From the NCBI RefSeq assembly GCF_013415105.1, contig NZ_JACCDF010000007.1, forward strand, positions 1 to 64,000: 64,000 bases of DNA. The letters are read 5' to 3'. The translations under genes were made by a program, and so were the position numbers. The notes below the pieces were generated by a model that searched no databases, was not told where the DNA came from, and worked only from the letters and a program-made list of their open reading frames with translations. How positions within the stretch are numbered: position 1 is the stretch's first letter; each line of letters begins with the position of its first letter. Shown one piece after another: positions 26,322 through 35,400 of this stretch. Source of the stretch: Vreelandella salicampi (GTDB lineage: Bacteria; Pseudomonadota; Gammaproteobacteria; Pseudomonadales; Halomonadaceae).

Positions 26322-27509
26322 TCATTGCTTTGGGGTCAAACGGCGTACCCCGATATTGCCCACCAGTGATGCGGCCAACATGGTAAGCACCATCGGCCAC
26401 AGGTGTTCGACTTCAAATAATCCCACCATTACGCCGGCCAGCGCCCCAGAGCTAAACTGAATGCCGCCAAGCAGCGCCGTTGCCGTGGCGCTGATATGGC
26501 CAAAGTGATCAAGAAGTGATGAAATCGCATTCGGCGTAATCAGGCCGATCATGCCGGTAAACATCATCACTAACACCACCACTAGCGGTAAGCTCGCCAC
26601 GCCCAAAAGTGTCATTAATACCAAAGCGCTGGCGGCAAAGAACTGAACCGCAAGGCCTAAGCGCAAATTCTGCTGGGGGGTGCGATTTTTCAACAGGTAA
26701 ATATTGACCCGGTTGGAGAGCGCAATCACGACAACATTCACACCGAAAACAAAGGGGTACAGGGCGGGTGAAAGCGAGAAATACTCCAGATAAAGAAACG
26801 GTGACGCGGTTACAAAGGCAAACAAGCCCGCAAACGATGCCGCGACGGCGCAGATATAGCCCATGCCCTCTTTATGGGTTAGCACGCTGGCGTAATTTCT
26901 CAGCACTTGGCGCGGAGAGGCCGCGGGCAATGTCATATCCCGCGTTTCGGGCAAATGTGTGCTTAATAACCACAACAAAAACCCGGCGTAAGCGGCCAAA
27001 AATACAAAAATAAGCCACCAACCCGCCACGTAGAGCAATAAACTCCCCACCGCCGGTGCGACAAGTGGCGCTAACATCATGATCATCGCCATCGTGGACA
27101 TAACCCGTGCCGCTTCACGTCCTTGAAAGCAATCCCGCACAATGGCCGCGGAGTTAACCACGCAAGCACCGCCACCTAGCGCTTGAACAAAACGCCATGC
27201 CAGTAACGTCGGCAAGCTTTCTACCTGCGTGATCATTAAGCTTGCCAGCGCAAAGACCACCAGCCCCCCCATTAATACCGGCTTGCGCCCGACTCGGTCT
27301 GATAAGGGGCCAAATAAGAGCTGCCCCAGCGCAAAACCGAATAAAAACACGCTGATCGAAAGTTCCGTATGATGAATACTCGCTTTAACGCTATCCGCCA
27401 GTGACGACATCGCCGGCAAGTACGCATCGATGGCAAAAGGCGCAAGCGCCGTGTTGGCCGCTACCAACAGCGCGACACGACGTGGGTTAAGCTGCATGAC
27501 GTTTTCCAT
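26322..27509 (-). CDS. Bcr/CflA-family multidrug efflux MFS transporter
   Basis: Twelve-TM drug:proton antiporter of 395 residues. The motif FGPLSDRVGRKPVL between TM2 and TM3 and LAPFAIDAYLPAM in TM1 mark the Bcr/CflA group (bicyclomycin, sulfonamide, chloramphenicol exporters). An in-frame ATG four codons later is equally possible as start. Stands alone upstream of pstS on the same strand; the 130 bp between holds the Pho box. Substrate not readable. Confidence 0.9.
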   Translation of the reverse strand: MENVMQLNPRRVALLVAANTALAPFAIDAYLPAMSSLADSVKASIHHTELSISVFLFGFALGQLLFGPLSDRVGRKPVLMGGLVVFALASLMITQVESLPTLLAWRFVQALGGGACVVNSAAIVRDCFQGREAARVMSTMAMIMMLAPLVAPAVGSLLLYVAGWWLIFVFLAAYAGFLLWLLSTHLPETRDMTLPAASPRQVLRNYASVLTHKEGMGYICAVAASFAGLFAFVTASPFLYLEYFSLSPALYPFVFGVNVVVIALSNRVNIYLLKNRTPQQNLRLGLAVQFFAASALVLMTLLGVASLPLVVVLVMMFTGMIGLITPNAISSLLDHFGHISATATALLGGIQFSSGALAGVMVGLFEVEHLWPMVLTMLAASLVGNIGVRRLTPKQ

Positions 27510-27638
27510 TTGATAGTCAATGAATAAGGGTAATTAGATAGAGTGCTAAGTATATCGGCTTAAACGCTCGCTGTCGGCGTCTGTTCGATGCCTATACACC
27601 TTGTTAAAGTAACGGTAACCACCTTTAAGGAGCATGAC

Positions 27639-28580
27639 ATGGCGACGAGCCTTCTCTCACAATTAAAAACGATGACCACCGTGGTGGCTGATACGGGCGA
27701 CCTCGAGACTATCCGCCGTTTTACCCCGCAGGATGCCACGACCAATCCGTCGCTGATTTTGCAAGCCGCGCAGCAAGAAGATCGCCGTGAACGGTTAGCA
27801 CGCATTGCCCAAGAAAGCACTGATATTGATGATGCGGTTGATCGCGTTGCCGTCGATATCGGCAGCGAAATTAGCGCGCTGGTACCCGGTTATGTATCAA
27901 CGGAAGTCAGCGCACGTCTCTCGTTTGATCGTGAGGCAACGATTAAACGCGCTCACTCGCTGATTGAGCGCTACCAACGCGAAGGGGTCGGCGCTGAGCG
28001 TATTTTGATTAAAGTCGCGTCCACGTGGGAAGGCATTCAGGCAGCACAAGAACTGGAACGCGATGGCATTCGCACCAACCTGACGCTGTTATTTGGCTTT
28101 ACCCAGGCACAAGCCTGCGCCGATGCCGGAGCTACCCTGATCTCTCCGTTTGTCGGGCGTATCCTCGATTGGCATAAATCACGCCACCCGGATGCTGACT
28201 TTAGCGGCGCCAATGACCCCGGCGTGCAGTCGGTCCAGCGCATTTACGAGCACTATAAAGAGCACGGTTACTCCACCATCGTGATGGGCGCTAGCTTTCG
28301 CAATATTGGGGAGATTCAAGCGCTGGCGGGCTGCGACCGGTTAACGATCTCGCCCAAACTGTTAGACGAACTCGACCAACAGCAAGGTGAGCTTTCTAGA
28401 AAACTGCGCCCGCTAGATGCCGACCGCAAACCGGGTGAGCCGCTTGATCAAGCAAGCTTTCGCTGGGCGATGAACGAAGACGAAATGGCCAGTGACAAAC
28501 TGGCGGAGGGGATTCGCAAGTTTATGGCCGATCAGCACCAGCTCGAAACGTTACTCGGCAAGTTGCGCCAAAAAGCATAA
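27639..28580 (+). CDS. tal: Transaldolase
   Basis: Pentose-phosphate enzyme of 313 residues (class I, E. coli TalB-like), which moves a dihydroxyacetone unit between sugar phosphates. The Schiff-base lysine is in [12 protein letters not shown] (Lys125), with TTNPSLI near residue 35 and GASFRN near 220. The ATG is preceded by TAAGGAG; an earlier in-frame start lacks a ribosome site. Monocistronic, ending at a large hairpin shared with the convergent STAS gene. Confidence 0.95.
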   Translation: MATSLLSQLKTMTTVVADTGDLETIRRFTPQDATTNPSLILQAAQQEDRRERLARIAQESTDIDDAVDRVAVDIGSEISALVPGYVSTEVSARLSFDREATIKRAHSLIERYQREGVGAERILIKVASTWEGIQAAQELERDGIRTNLTLLFGFTQAQACADAGATLISPFVGRILDWHKSRHPDADFSGANDPGVQSVQRIYEHYKEHGYSTIVMGASFRNIGEIQALAGCDRLTISPKLLDELDQQQGELSRKLRPLDADRKPGEPLDQASFRWAMNEDEMASDKLAEGIRKFMADQHQLETLLGKLRQKA

Positions 28581-28589
28581 GAACCAGAT

Positions 28590-28630
28590 CCAAAGGCTAG
28601 AAGGCAGGCAACCTGCCTTCTAGCCTTTGG
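28590..28630. terminator. 19-bp perfect hairpin between convergent tal and STAS genes
   Basis: CCAAAGGCTAGAAGGCAGG is followed by a CAA loop and its exact reverse complement. It begins 10 bp past the tal stop and ends 23 bp before the STAS stop. Without T-runs on either side it is probably a bidirectional transcript end or an RNA-processing signal. Confidence 0.7.
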
Positions 28631-28653
28631 CAACTTAGCCTTGGCAACGCCAC

Positions 28654-29172
28654 TTATTTTGGCGGTTGTGAGTCTGGATCTTGCGACTCTAGCATTTCGA
28701 CAAGCGGCTGAAACTGCTCACGATTGTGATCGTTGATATGCATTAAAATGCGATGCGCTTCCAGAATGCGATTGCGCAAGCCTTCTTCATCAGCCGGCAC
28801 TTCAGGAAGCTCTTCCTCGGCAGTTGGTAGGTTTTCCGCTAGGGGCTCTTGCATCAATGTAAAAAAGCGCGCGAAGCCCATTACATCAAGCATTTGGCGT
28901 ACATCGGGGTTATCCACGATGATGGTGGGTGACTGTTCCAAACGGCCTTTAACCGCCATCGCCACTTTGGCCAAAAAACCCAGCGCCGTGGAGTCCACAT
29001 TCGTGGCCTCGCGCAGATCAATCATTAGCGCCTTCAGCCCTGGCGTTTGCGCTAGTTGCTGTGCTTGGCTATCAAGCGTTGCACATAGCGTCAAACGCAC
29101 ATCACCGCTGAGTTTTAAAACAAAAACACCGGATTCGAACGCCGCTTTGATGCGGCCTTCTTCAATCAGCAT
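28654..29172 (-). CDS. STAS-domain anti-sigma factor antagonist
   Basis: A 172-residue protein with a STAS domain (residues about 5-110) of the SpoIIAA/RsbV type. The phosphorylatable serine is in DSTALGFLAK (Ser61). A C-terminal acidic and helical extension (about 110-172) is beyond the usual 110-aa size. The ATG lies 11 bp inside the end of the PP2C gene, so translation is coupled. It is the probable substrate of that phosphatase. The kinase/anti-sigma that would complete the switch is not in this cluster. Confidence 0.88.
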   Translation of the reverse strand: MLIEEGRIKAAFESGVFVLKLSGDVRLTLCATLDSQAQQLAQTPGLKALMIDLREATNVDSTALGFLAKVAMAVKGRLEQSPTIIVDNPDVRQMLDVMGFARFFTLMQEPLAENLPTAEEELPEVPADEEGLRNRILEAHRILMHINDHNREQFQPLVEMLESQDPDSQPPK

Positions 29173-30358
29173 GACCAAATCCGCTCACCATCATGATTGT
29201 CAGATCGTCGGGCAGAGCATTGCGGTCGCGGCTATCGCTGTCATTTAACGCCTCCTCAGATGAGATGTGGGCGCTAGTGACGGCTAGCCGATCGTGCAGT
29301 TGCTCAAGCGTGGCACTCTCACTTACTAAATGCTCTAGTTCCTTGAGCCGCGAGTCGAGTGTATCACCCGGCAAGCATTCCAAAACGCCGTCTGAACATA
29401 GCCAGAGAGTAAATTGAGGCGGTAGCTCACAACTCAGCGAGGGGTAGTCAATATCAGGAAAAAGCCCAACCGGCATTCCCTCCCCTTCCAAGCGTATAAG
29501 TTGTCCGTTGGCGCGCAGCAACGGCATAGGCAATTGCGCACCGAGAGAATAGTGCAGCGTCTGGGCTTGATGGTCAATCACGCCGACAAAAAGTGTGGCA
29601 TGTTTGCCGATATCAGTCCCTTGAAGCTCGCGATTAAGGGCCGCCAACCAATCAGCGGGTAAACGCTCTGGGTACTTTCCGTCCCACTCACTCAGCCAGC
29701 GGTTGCACAAATACTTCAACAACACGGTCACAAAGGCGGAAGACGCCCCATGGCCCGAAACATCGGCGAAGTAAAAGGCACTGTAGCGCTCGTTGTAGCG
29801 CTGGTAGTCGAGAAAATCACCCGATAAGTAGAGCGACGGCGCAAACCAGTAGTCGTAATAGACGCCGTTGATGACTTTCGGGTGCACCGGTAGCAGCCGA
29901 CGTTGAATATGCCCGCCGCTTTGCTGATCCATTCGCAGCAACGCGAGATGCGTTTCCAGGCTTTCGTTCAGCTCTGCCAACCGCTCACGGTCGCGTTCGC
30001 GCTCAAGCGCTAGAGTGTTAAGCTCAATGGCTTTACGAATCATACGGCGCAACAGTTCCGCGTGTCGGAGTGGGTGAACAATGTAGTCCACCAATCCAAC
30101 GTCGATCGCTTTAATCAGATCGGCGTCTTGGCGAGAATCGCTTACCACCAGCGTCGGTAAGCAGCGTGTTAGCTGCGACCACTGCTGACGCGGCACCGCA
30201 CGCGCATGCGCGACGATCAGCGCCGTTTCAACCGGCAGGTTGTCGATGCTATCGGCGGCATATACGCCCATGTCTTTGCAGGTAATCGCCTCAGCAAGGG
30301 CATCGCGCTCGTCGCCAGGCTCGTCAATGACTGCAATCAGCTGCTTAGAACGCCGCAT
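29162..30358 (-). CDS. PP2C/SpoIIE-type phosphatase with degenerate receiver domain
   Basis: A 398-residue protein: receiver-like domain (about 1-115), coiled coil (about 112-145) and PP2C phosphatase domain (about 165-385) with metal aspartates in LSGDFLDY (Asp181) and FADVSGHGASS (Asp199). The receiver lacks the phospho-acceptor aspartate at the end of strand 3 (LIVAHARA) and has histidine where the conserved lysine should be (DYIVHPL), so it cannot be phosphorylated in the normal way. It likely dephosphorylates the STAS protein encoded next. Eight bp follow mlaA, in the same transcript. Related to HsbR/RsbU-type regulators but without a kinase domain. Confidence 0.9.
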   Translation of the reverse strand: MRRSKQLIAVIDEPGDERDALAEAITCKDMGVYAADSIDNLPVETALIVAHARAVPRQQWSQLTRCLPTLVVSDSRQDADLIKAIDVGLVDYIVHPLRHAELLRRMIRKAIELNTLALERERDRERLAELNESLETHLALLRMDQQSGGHIQRRLLPVHPKVINGVYYDYWFAPSLYLSGDFLDYQRYNERYSAFYFADVSGHGASSAFVTVLLKYLCNRWLSEWDGKYPERLPADWLAALNRELQGTDIGKHATLFVGVIDHQAQTLHYSLGAQLPMPLLRANGQLIRLEGEGMPVGLFPDIDYPSLSCELPPQFTLWLCSDGVLECLPGDTLDSRLKELEHLVSESATLEQLHDRLAVTSAHISSEEALNDSDSRDRNALPDDLTIMMVSGFGHAD

Positions 30359-30366
30359 GAAAAACC

Positions 30367-31179
30367 TCAGTCAGCGCCATTTTCATCGAAGTCGGCGTCA
30401 TCGAAATCTGCATCATCAAATTCAAAGTCGTCTGCGGCAAAGGGGTCATCACCCAATTCGCCATCGTTGATTTCAAACTGGCGGCTTTGCAGGTAGGCAT
30501 CACGAATAAAGCGGTAGCGGTCGCCTTGAATCATCGCTTCACGATCAAGCAACCCGGCGCGCGTATCCACTACGTCTAACACCGTCAGGGCAATTTCCGC
30601 TGTCTCGTCATTTAAATACATCACGGGGTCGGCGGCACGATCTGCAGGCAAGCCTGTCGTATCGCGTAGCGTACTCGGACCTAACAGCGGTAGCACTAAA
30701 TAACGCGAATCTTCCCAGCCCCAAACAGCAAGCGTCTGCCCAAAATCTTCCTCATCACCGGTAATTTCCATCTTGGTGGCAACATCAAAGAGCCCACCGA
30801 CTCCCACCGTGGAGTTGATGATTAAGCGCGAGGTGGAAAGGCTGGCGTTTCTTCCCTTTCCCTGCAACAGGCTATTAACCACCGTGCGTACCTCACCCAG
30901 GTTAGAAAAAAAGTTACCCACACTGGTTTCTACCGGGTCGGGGGTGACGAAGCGATAACCACGCGCCACCGGTTTTAATGCGTAGCGGTCAAGCACATCA
31001 TTGAAAATAAAAACACGCCGATTGAAGCCTTCCCACGGGTCTTCAGGATGCGGCGCTCCGGCGGTTTGTGAGCTGGCACAGCCGGCTAAAAACACCGTTA
31101 AGCCCAGCGTAAGGGGGAACCACTTGGCGCGTTGCAGGCATTCCTTCGCGCGCGAATGGGAAAACGTCGACATGAGCAT
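30367..31179 (-). CDS. mlaA: MlaA (VacJ) outer-membrane lipoprotein
   Basis: Lipoprotein of 268-270 residues that takes mislocalised phospholipids from the outer leaflet of the outer membrane and hands them to the MlaC/MlaFEDB importer. Signal peptide with lipobox LAGC (Cys32 from the second ATG), then DPWEGFNRRVFIFND and the conserved GxGGLFD block. The C-terminus ends in an acidic repeat (FDDADFDDADFDE). The second ATG, two codons in, has better spacing from AGAGAA. It heads the mlaA-PP2C-STAS cluster. Confidence 0.94.
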   Translation of the reverse strand: MLMSTFSHSRAKECLQRAKWFPLTLGLTVFLAGCASSQTAGAPHPEDPWEGFNRRVFIFNDVLDRYALKPVARGYRFVTPDPVETSVGNFFSNLGEVRTVVNSLLQGKGRNASLSTSRLIINSTVGVGGLFDVATKMEITGDEEDFGQTLAVWGWEDSRYLVLPLLGPSTLRDTTGLPADRAADPVMYLNDETAEIALTVLDVVDTRAGLLDREAMIQGDRYRFIRDAYLQSRQFEINDGELGDDPFAADDFEFDDADFDDADFDENGAD

Positions 31180-31207
31180 TTCTCTCTAAAATGTCCTCTC
31201 AAACAGA

Positions 31208-32329
31208 TTAAACGCGCTGCAGTATGATGCTTCCGGCACTGTAACCCGCACCGAACGAGCAAATCACGCCGATATCACCGCTGGCAAGCCCCTCTCGGTG
31301 CAGGTGAAACGCGATAATCGAACCTGCCGAGCTGGTATTGGCGTAGCGATCCAGAATAATCGGCGCTTGTATTTCATCGGGGTCAACACCCAGCACTTTG
31401 CGTGCAATCAAGTCATTCATGTGGCGGTTGGCTTGGTGCAACCACATACGCTTGAGATCAGCACTGTTAAGCTCTAGCGAAAATAGGTGCTGGGTGATCA
31501 GTTTTGCCACCAACGGGCAAACCTCTTTGAACACGCGTCGACCTTCTTGCACAAACAGCTTATCGGAAGCCAACGGGTCACTGTCCGTTACGCGGTTCAA
31601 AAAGCCCGCGTTATTGCGGATAGCGTTTGAAAAGCGCGTGACTAGCTTGGTGCCTAATACTTCGTACTGCTCTGATGCCGTCGCCACGTGCTTACTTTCT
31701 AGTACCACGGCCGTACAAGCATCGCCGAAAATAAAGTGGCTGTCACGGTCTCGAAAGTTTAAATGTGCCGAGCAGATTTCTGGATTGACCACCAACGCCC
31801 GTTTGACGCTCCCGGATATAATTGCGTTAGCGGCGGTTTCAATCGCAAACGTCGCCGAGCTACAGGCCACGTTCATGTCAAATCCATACCCCTGCGCGCC
31901 CAGCGCATCTTGCACTTCCACGGCAACCGCCGGATAGGCACGCTCTAAATTGGAGCAACCCACAATGACAAGCTCGATATCCTGCGCGTCCACCCCAGCG
32001 GTTTGAAGCGCTTGCGTCGCCGCCTTGAGCGCCATGTCACACTGGACCGAAGGCGCATCATCACTGCACTGGGAAAGCTTAGGGCGCATCCGCTGGGGAT
32101 CAAGAATCCCTTCGGCATCTAGCACGTAGCGGCTTTTGATGCCGGAGGCTTTCTCAATAAATTCACTGCTTGAGTAGGCTAACGGCTCGCATTCGCCAGC
32201 GGCAATCGCCTCGGCGTTGCGTGCGTTCTCTTGTTCTACCCATGTATTGAACGCCGCGACCAGCGCGTCGTTATCAATGGCGTGTTCCGGCGTAAAAAGC
32301 CCTGTACCGGTAATCACCACATCTGTCAT
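31208..32329 (-). CDS. Beta-ketoacyl-ACP synthase III-like enzyme
   Basis: Thiolase-fold condensing enzyme of 373 residues, 50 longer than E. coli FabH. The catalytic triad is visible: cysteine in NVACSSATF (Cys156), histidine in WLHQANRHMN and asparagine in ANTSSAGSI. The extra residues form an N-terminal helical insertion (about residues 22-60). It resembles the FabH-like enzymes that condense longer acyl-CoA with malonyl-ACP (the PA3286 type) more than housekeeping FabH; no fab genes are adjacent. The start is the ATG after AGGAGAT. Lies 28 bp before mlaA on the same strand. Confidence 0.88.
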   Translation of the reverse strand: MTDVVITGTGLFTPEHAIDNDALVAAFNTWVEQENARNAEAIAAGECEPLAYSSSEFIEKASGIKSRYVLDAEGILDPQRMRPKLSQCSDDAPSVQCDMALKAATQALQTAGVDAQDIELVIVGCSNLERAYPAVAVEVQDALGAQGYGFDMNVACSSATFAIETAANAIISGSVKRALVVNPEICSAHLNFRDRDSHFIFGDACTAVVLESKHVATASEQYEVLGTKLVTRFSNAIRNNAGFLNRVTDSDPLASDKLFVQEGRRVFKEVCPLVAKLITQHLFSLELNSADLKRMWLHQANRHMNDLIARKVLGVDPDEIQAPIILDRYANTSSAGSIIAFHLHREGLASGDIGVICSFGAGYSAGSIILQRV

Positions 32330-32468
32330 GCCTATCTCCTCTCGGCGAGAGCCGCCTTTTCCCACTAAGCGGGCTCATGTTGCGTTGCCAGCAGCGCCGA
32401 TAGCGTTACTGTGTGCTTTTCGCGGCGGTTTGGCTAGCGCTTTCCTCTACATCTACCCGTAAGCCTCA

Positions 32469-35400
32469 CTACGCGTCCGTAATCGCCTGCCAGTGTTTTT
32501 CCAAACGCTTAACCGAGACCGGCATTTTGGTACCTAACTGTTGGGCAAATAGCGAAACACGTAGTTCTTGTAGCCACCAGCCAAAGGCGACAAGCGCCGG
32601 GTCTTCAACATTCCCCCGCCGTTGAGACTCGCGGCGAGCATCCCACCGCGCTTCTAACGCCTGGACCTCGCTCATCAACAGCTGATCGCGCCCACGCTCG
32701 CGAGGGGCTTTTTCTAACCGAATCAGCGCTGCCTGCATATAGCGCGGATACTCCGCCAGCCACTCACCGGCATCACGTATAAAGCCGGGGTAAACCAATC
32801 GCTGCATCTGCGCTTTGATATCGCTATACGTCAACGCCAAGGCAAAGTTTAGCTCGCCTTTTAGCTGTTTGCTGACGTCTAGGTGTGCTTTTAACGCAGC
32901 ATCCGCTTGGGCCAGTAGCACCTCGGCATGCGGGACCAACCCATCACGGCAGTCTTCAAGGCGCGATGAAAGCTCAGCCGAGGCGCGCGGCAGCGGGTCG
33001 ACTGCGACCACTTGGGTAAACGTCGCCCGCACCAAATCGTCGATCAGCGCCTGCTTGCTGCCCACCTTGGCAAACAACAGCGCACAGGTTTCCACCCCAC
33101 GTAGGCGCTTGATGGCTTTCACTTGATCGGGGCATTTCGCCATCGCCAGGCGCGCTACGCCATCACGGTGGGCCGCCTCCGCCTTAGCGGGATGATCAAA
33201 TAGCGCTACGTTGAATTGATCGTTTTCACTCACCAGCGCCGGGTAGGCTTCCACGCGAATACCCGCCTGCTCGGTGACTTTCGATTCGGGCAGCGGCTTA
33301 TCGGGTAGCTCGGCCACGGGGGGCGCCGTACTTGCCTGCGCGGCGAGCGCCTGGGCACCGGCGCTTGCCGCCTCTTCAAAGCGTTTTTCCAATGCGCGCG
33401 CATCGCGGCCTTGCCCTAATACCTCACCCGCGTGATTGACCACTCGCACGTTCATGATCAAATGCGGTTCTAACTGATCCACGCGCCAATCATCGGGGTG
33501 CACTCGAATACCCGTGCGGCGGCGAATAAACTCGCCTAACGCTTCGGTCAGTGGCCGCTCATCGGGTACCAGTGTCTCTAATGCCGCATCGACCCAATCG
33601 GGGATCGGTACCACCTGGCGGCGGATCGACTTGGGCAACGATTTCATCAGCGCAATGCACTTCTCACGCAACAGCCCCGGCACCAACCATTCAAGCGCAT
33701 GAACAGGCAACTGAGGCAGCATTGCCGCCGGTACCGTGATGGTCACACCGTCGTCTTCCGCCCCGGGGGCAAAATGATAGCTTAGCGGATAGCTAACGCC
33801 ACCCAGCGTTAAGTGATCGGGGTACTGCGTTTTGGTGATTTCTTTCGCATCGCGGGCTTTCAGCGTTTCCAAGTCGAGCTTGAGCGCATTGGGGTCATCA
33901 CGCTCGACCTGTTTGCGCCAATGTTCAAAGCCTTTACCGTTGACGATATCGGTCGGGATGCGCTCGTCATAAAAGGCAAAAAGCGTTTCTTCATCGATCA
34001 AAATGTCGCGCTTACGTGCGCGATCTTCCAAGTCGGTCACTTCATCGATCAGGGCGCGGTTATGGGCGAAGAACTCGCCCTGAGTGCGAAATTCTCCTTC
34101 GACCAACGCACGACGAATAAATAGCTCGCGGGACTCCTCGGGGTCGATAGGGCCGTAGTGCACCCGGCGTCCGGTCACAATAGGCAAGCCAAAAAGTGTC
34201 ACTTGCTCTTTAGCGACGACCTGGGCGCGCTTCATTTCCCAGTGCGGGTCAGAATAGCTGCGCTTGACCAAATGCTGGGCCTGCGGCTCGATCCAGGTCG
34301 GGTCGATCTTGGCCACGGTACGGGCAAAAAGCCGCGAGGTTTCAACCAGCTCAAAGGCCATCACCCATTTAGGCGACTTCTTGGCAAGCCCGGAGCCAGG
34401 GTGAATCATAAACTTGCGGTTGCGCGCGCCGAGATATTCGCGGTTTTCGGTCAACAGCCCTAAATTCGATAAAAGCCCGGATAACAATGACTGGTGCAGC
34501 TTGCCCGAGGTTTTGCGCCGCACCTGGCGCGCTTGCTCTTCGCTCTGCTCGGGGTCACTCGGCAGCGGCGCCGGTACGTCGATATCCATATCGCGCAACA
34601 ACTGGCGCAGCTGGCGGAAGGTATCGTGCCATTCGCGCACGCGCAGGTAGTTAATATAGTGTTCGCGGCACCAGCGCCGCAGCTGGTTGTTGGATAATGC
34701 TTCGCGGGCGTTTTCGACGCCGTGCCAGAGGTTCAAAAGCGCGACGAAATCGGAATCCGGGTCGTGCCAGCGCTGGTGCGCTTGATCCGCCGCCTGACGC
34801 TTATCCGCCGGGCGATCACGGGGGTCCTGAATCGCCAGCGCCGAGACCACTACTAGCACATCACGTAAGCTGCCACGCTCGGCGCCTTCAAGCACCATGC
34901 GCGCGAGCCGCGGGTCGATGGGTAGCCGCGCTAATTTGCGCCCAAGTTTGGTCAGCCGCTGCGCTTCGCTCACCGCGCCAAGCTCGAACAGCAAGCGAAA
35001 GCCATCTTTGACGAAGCGGCTATCCGGCGGGTCAACGAACGGGAAGTCCTCGATTTCACCTAGCTTAAGCGCCAGCATCGAAAGAATCACCGAGGCCAAA
35101 TTGGTGCGCTGAATTTCCGGGTCGGTAAACTCAGGTCGCGAGAGAAAATCGTCTTCGTCATAGAGGCGAATGCACACCCCTTCCGCGATACGCCCGCAAC
35201 GGCCCTTACGTTGGTTGGCGCTCGCCTGGCTGACCGGCTCAACGGGCAAACGCTGAATCTTGGCCCGGTAGCTGTAACGGCTGATGCGCACCAAGCCGGG
35301 GTCAATAACGTAACGAATACCGGGCACGGTGAGCGAGGTTTCCGCCACGTTGGTGGCCAGCACGATACGACGGCCTTTGTGCGGGGCGAAAACGCGGTTT

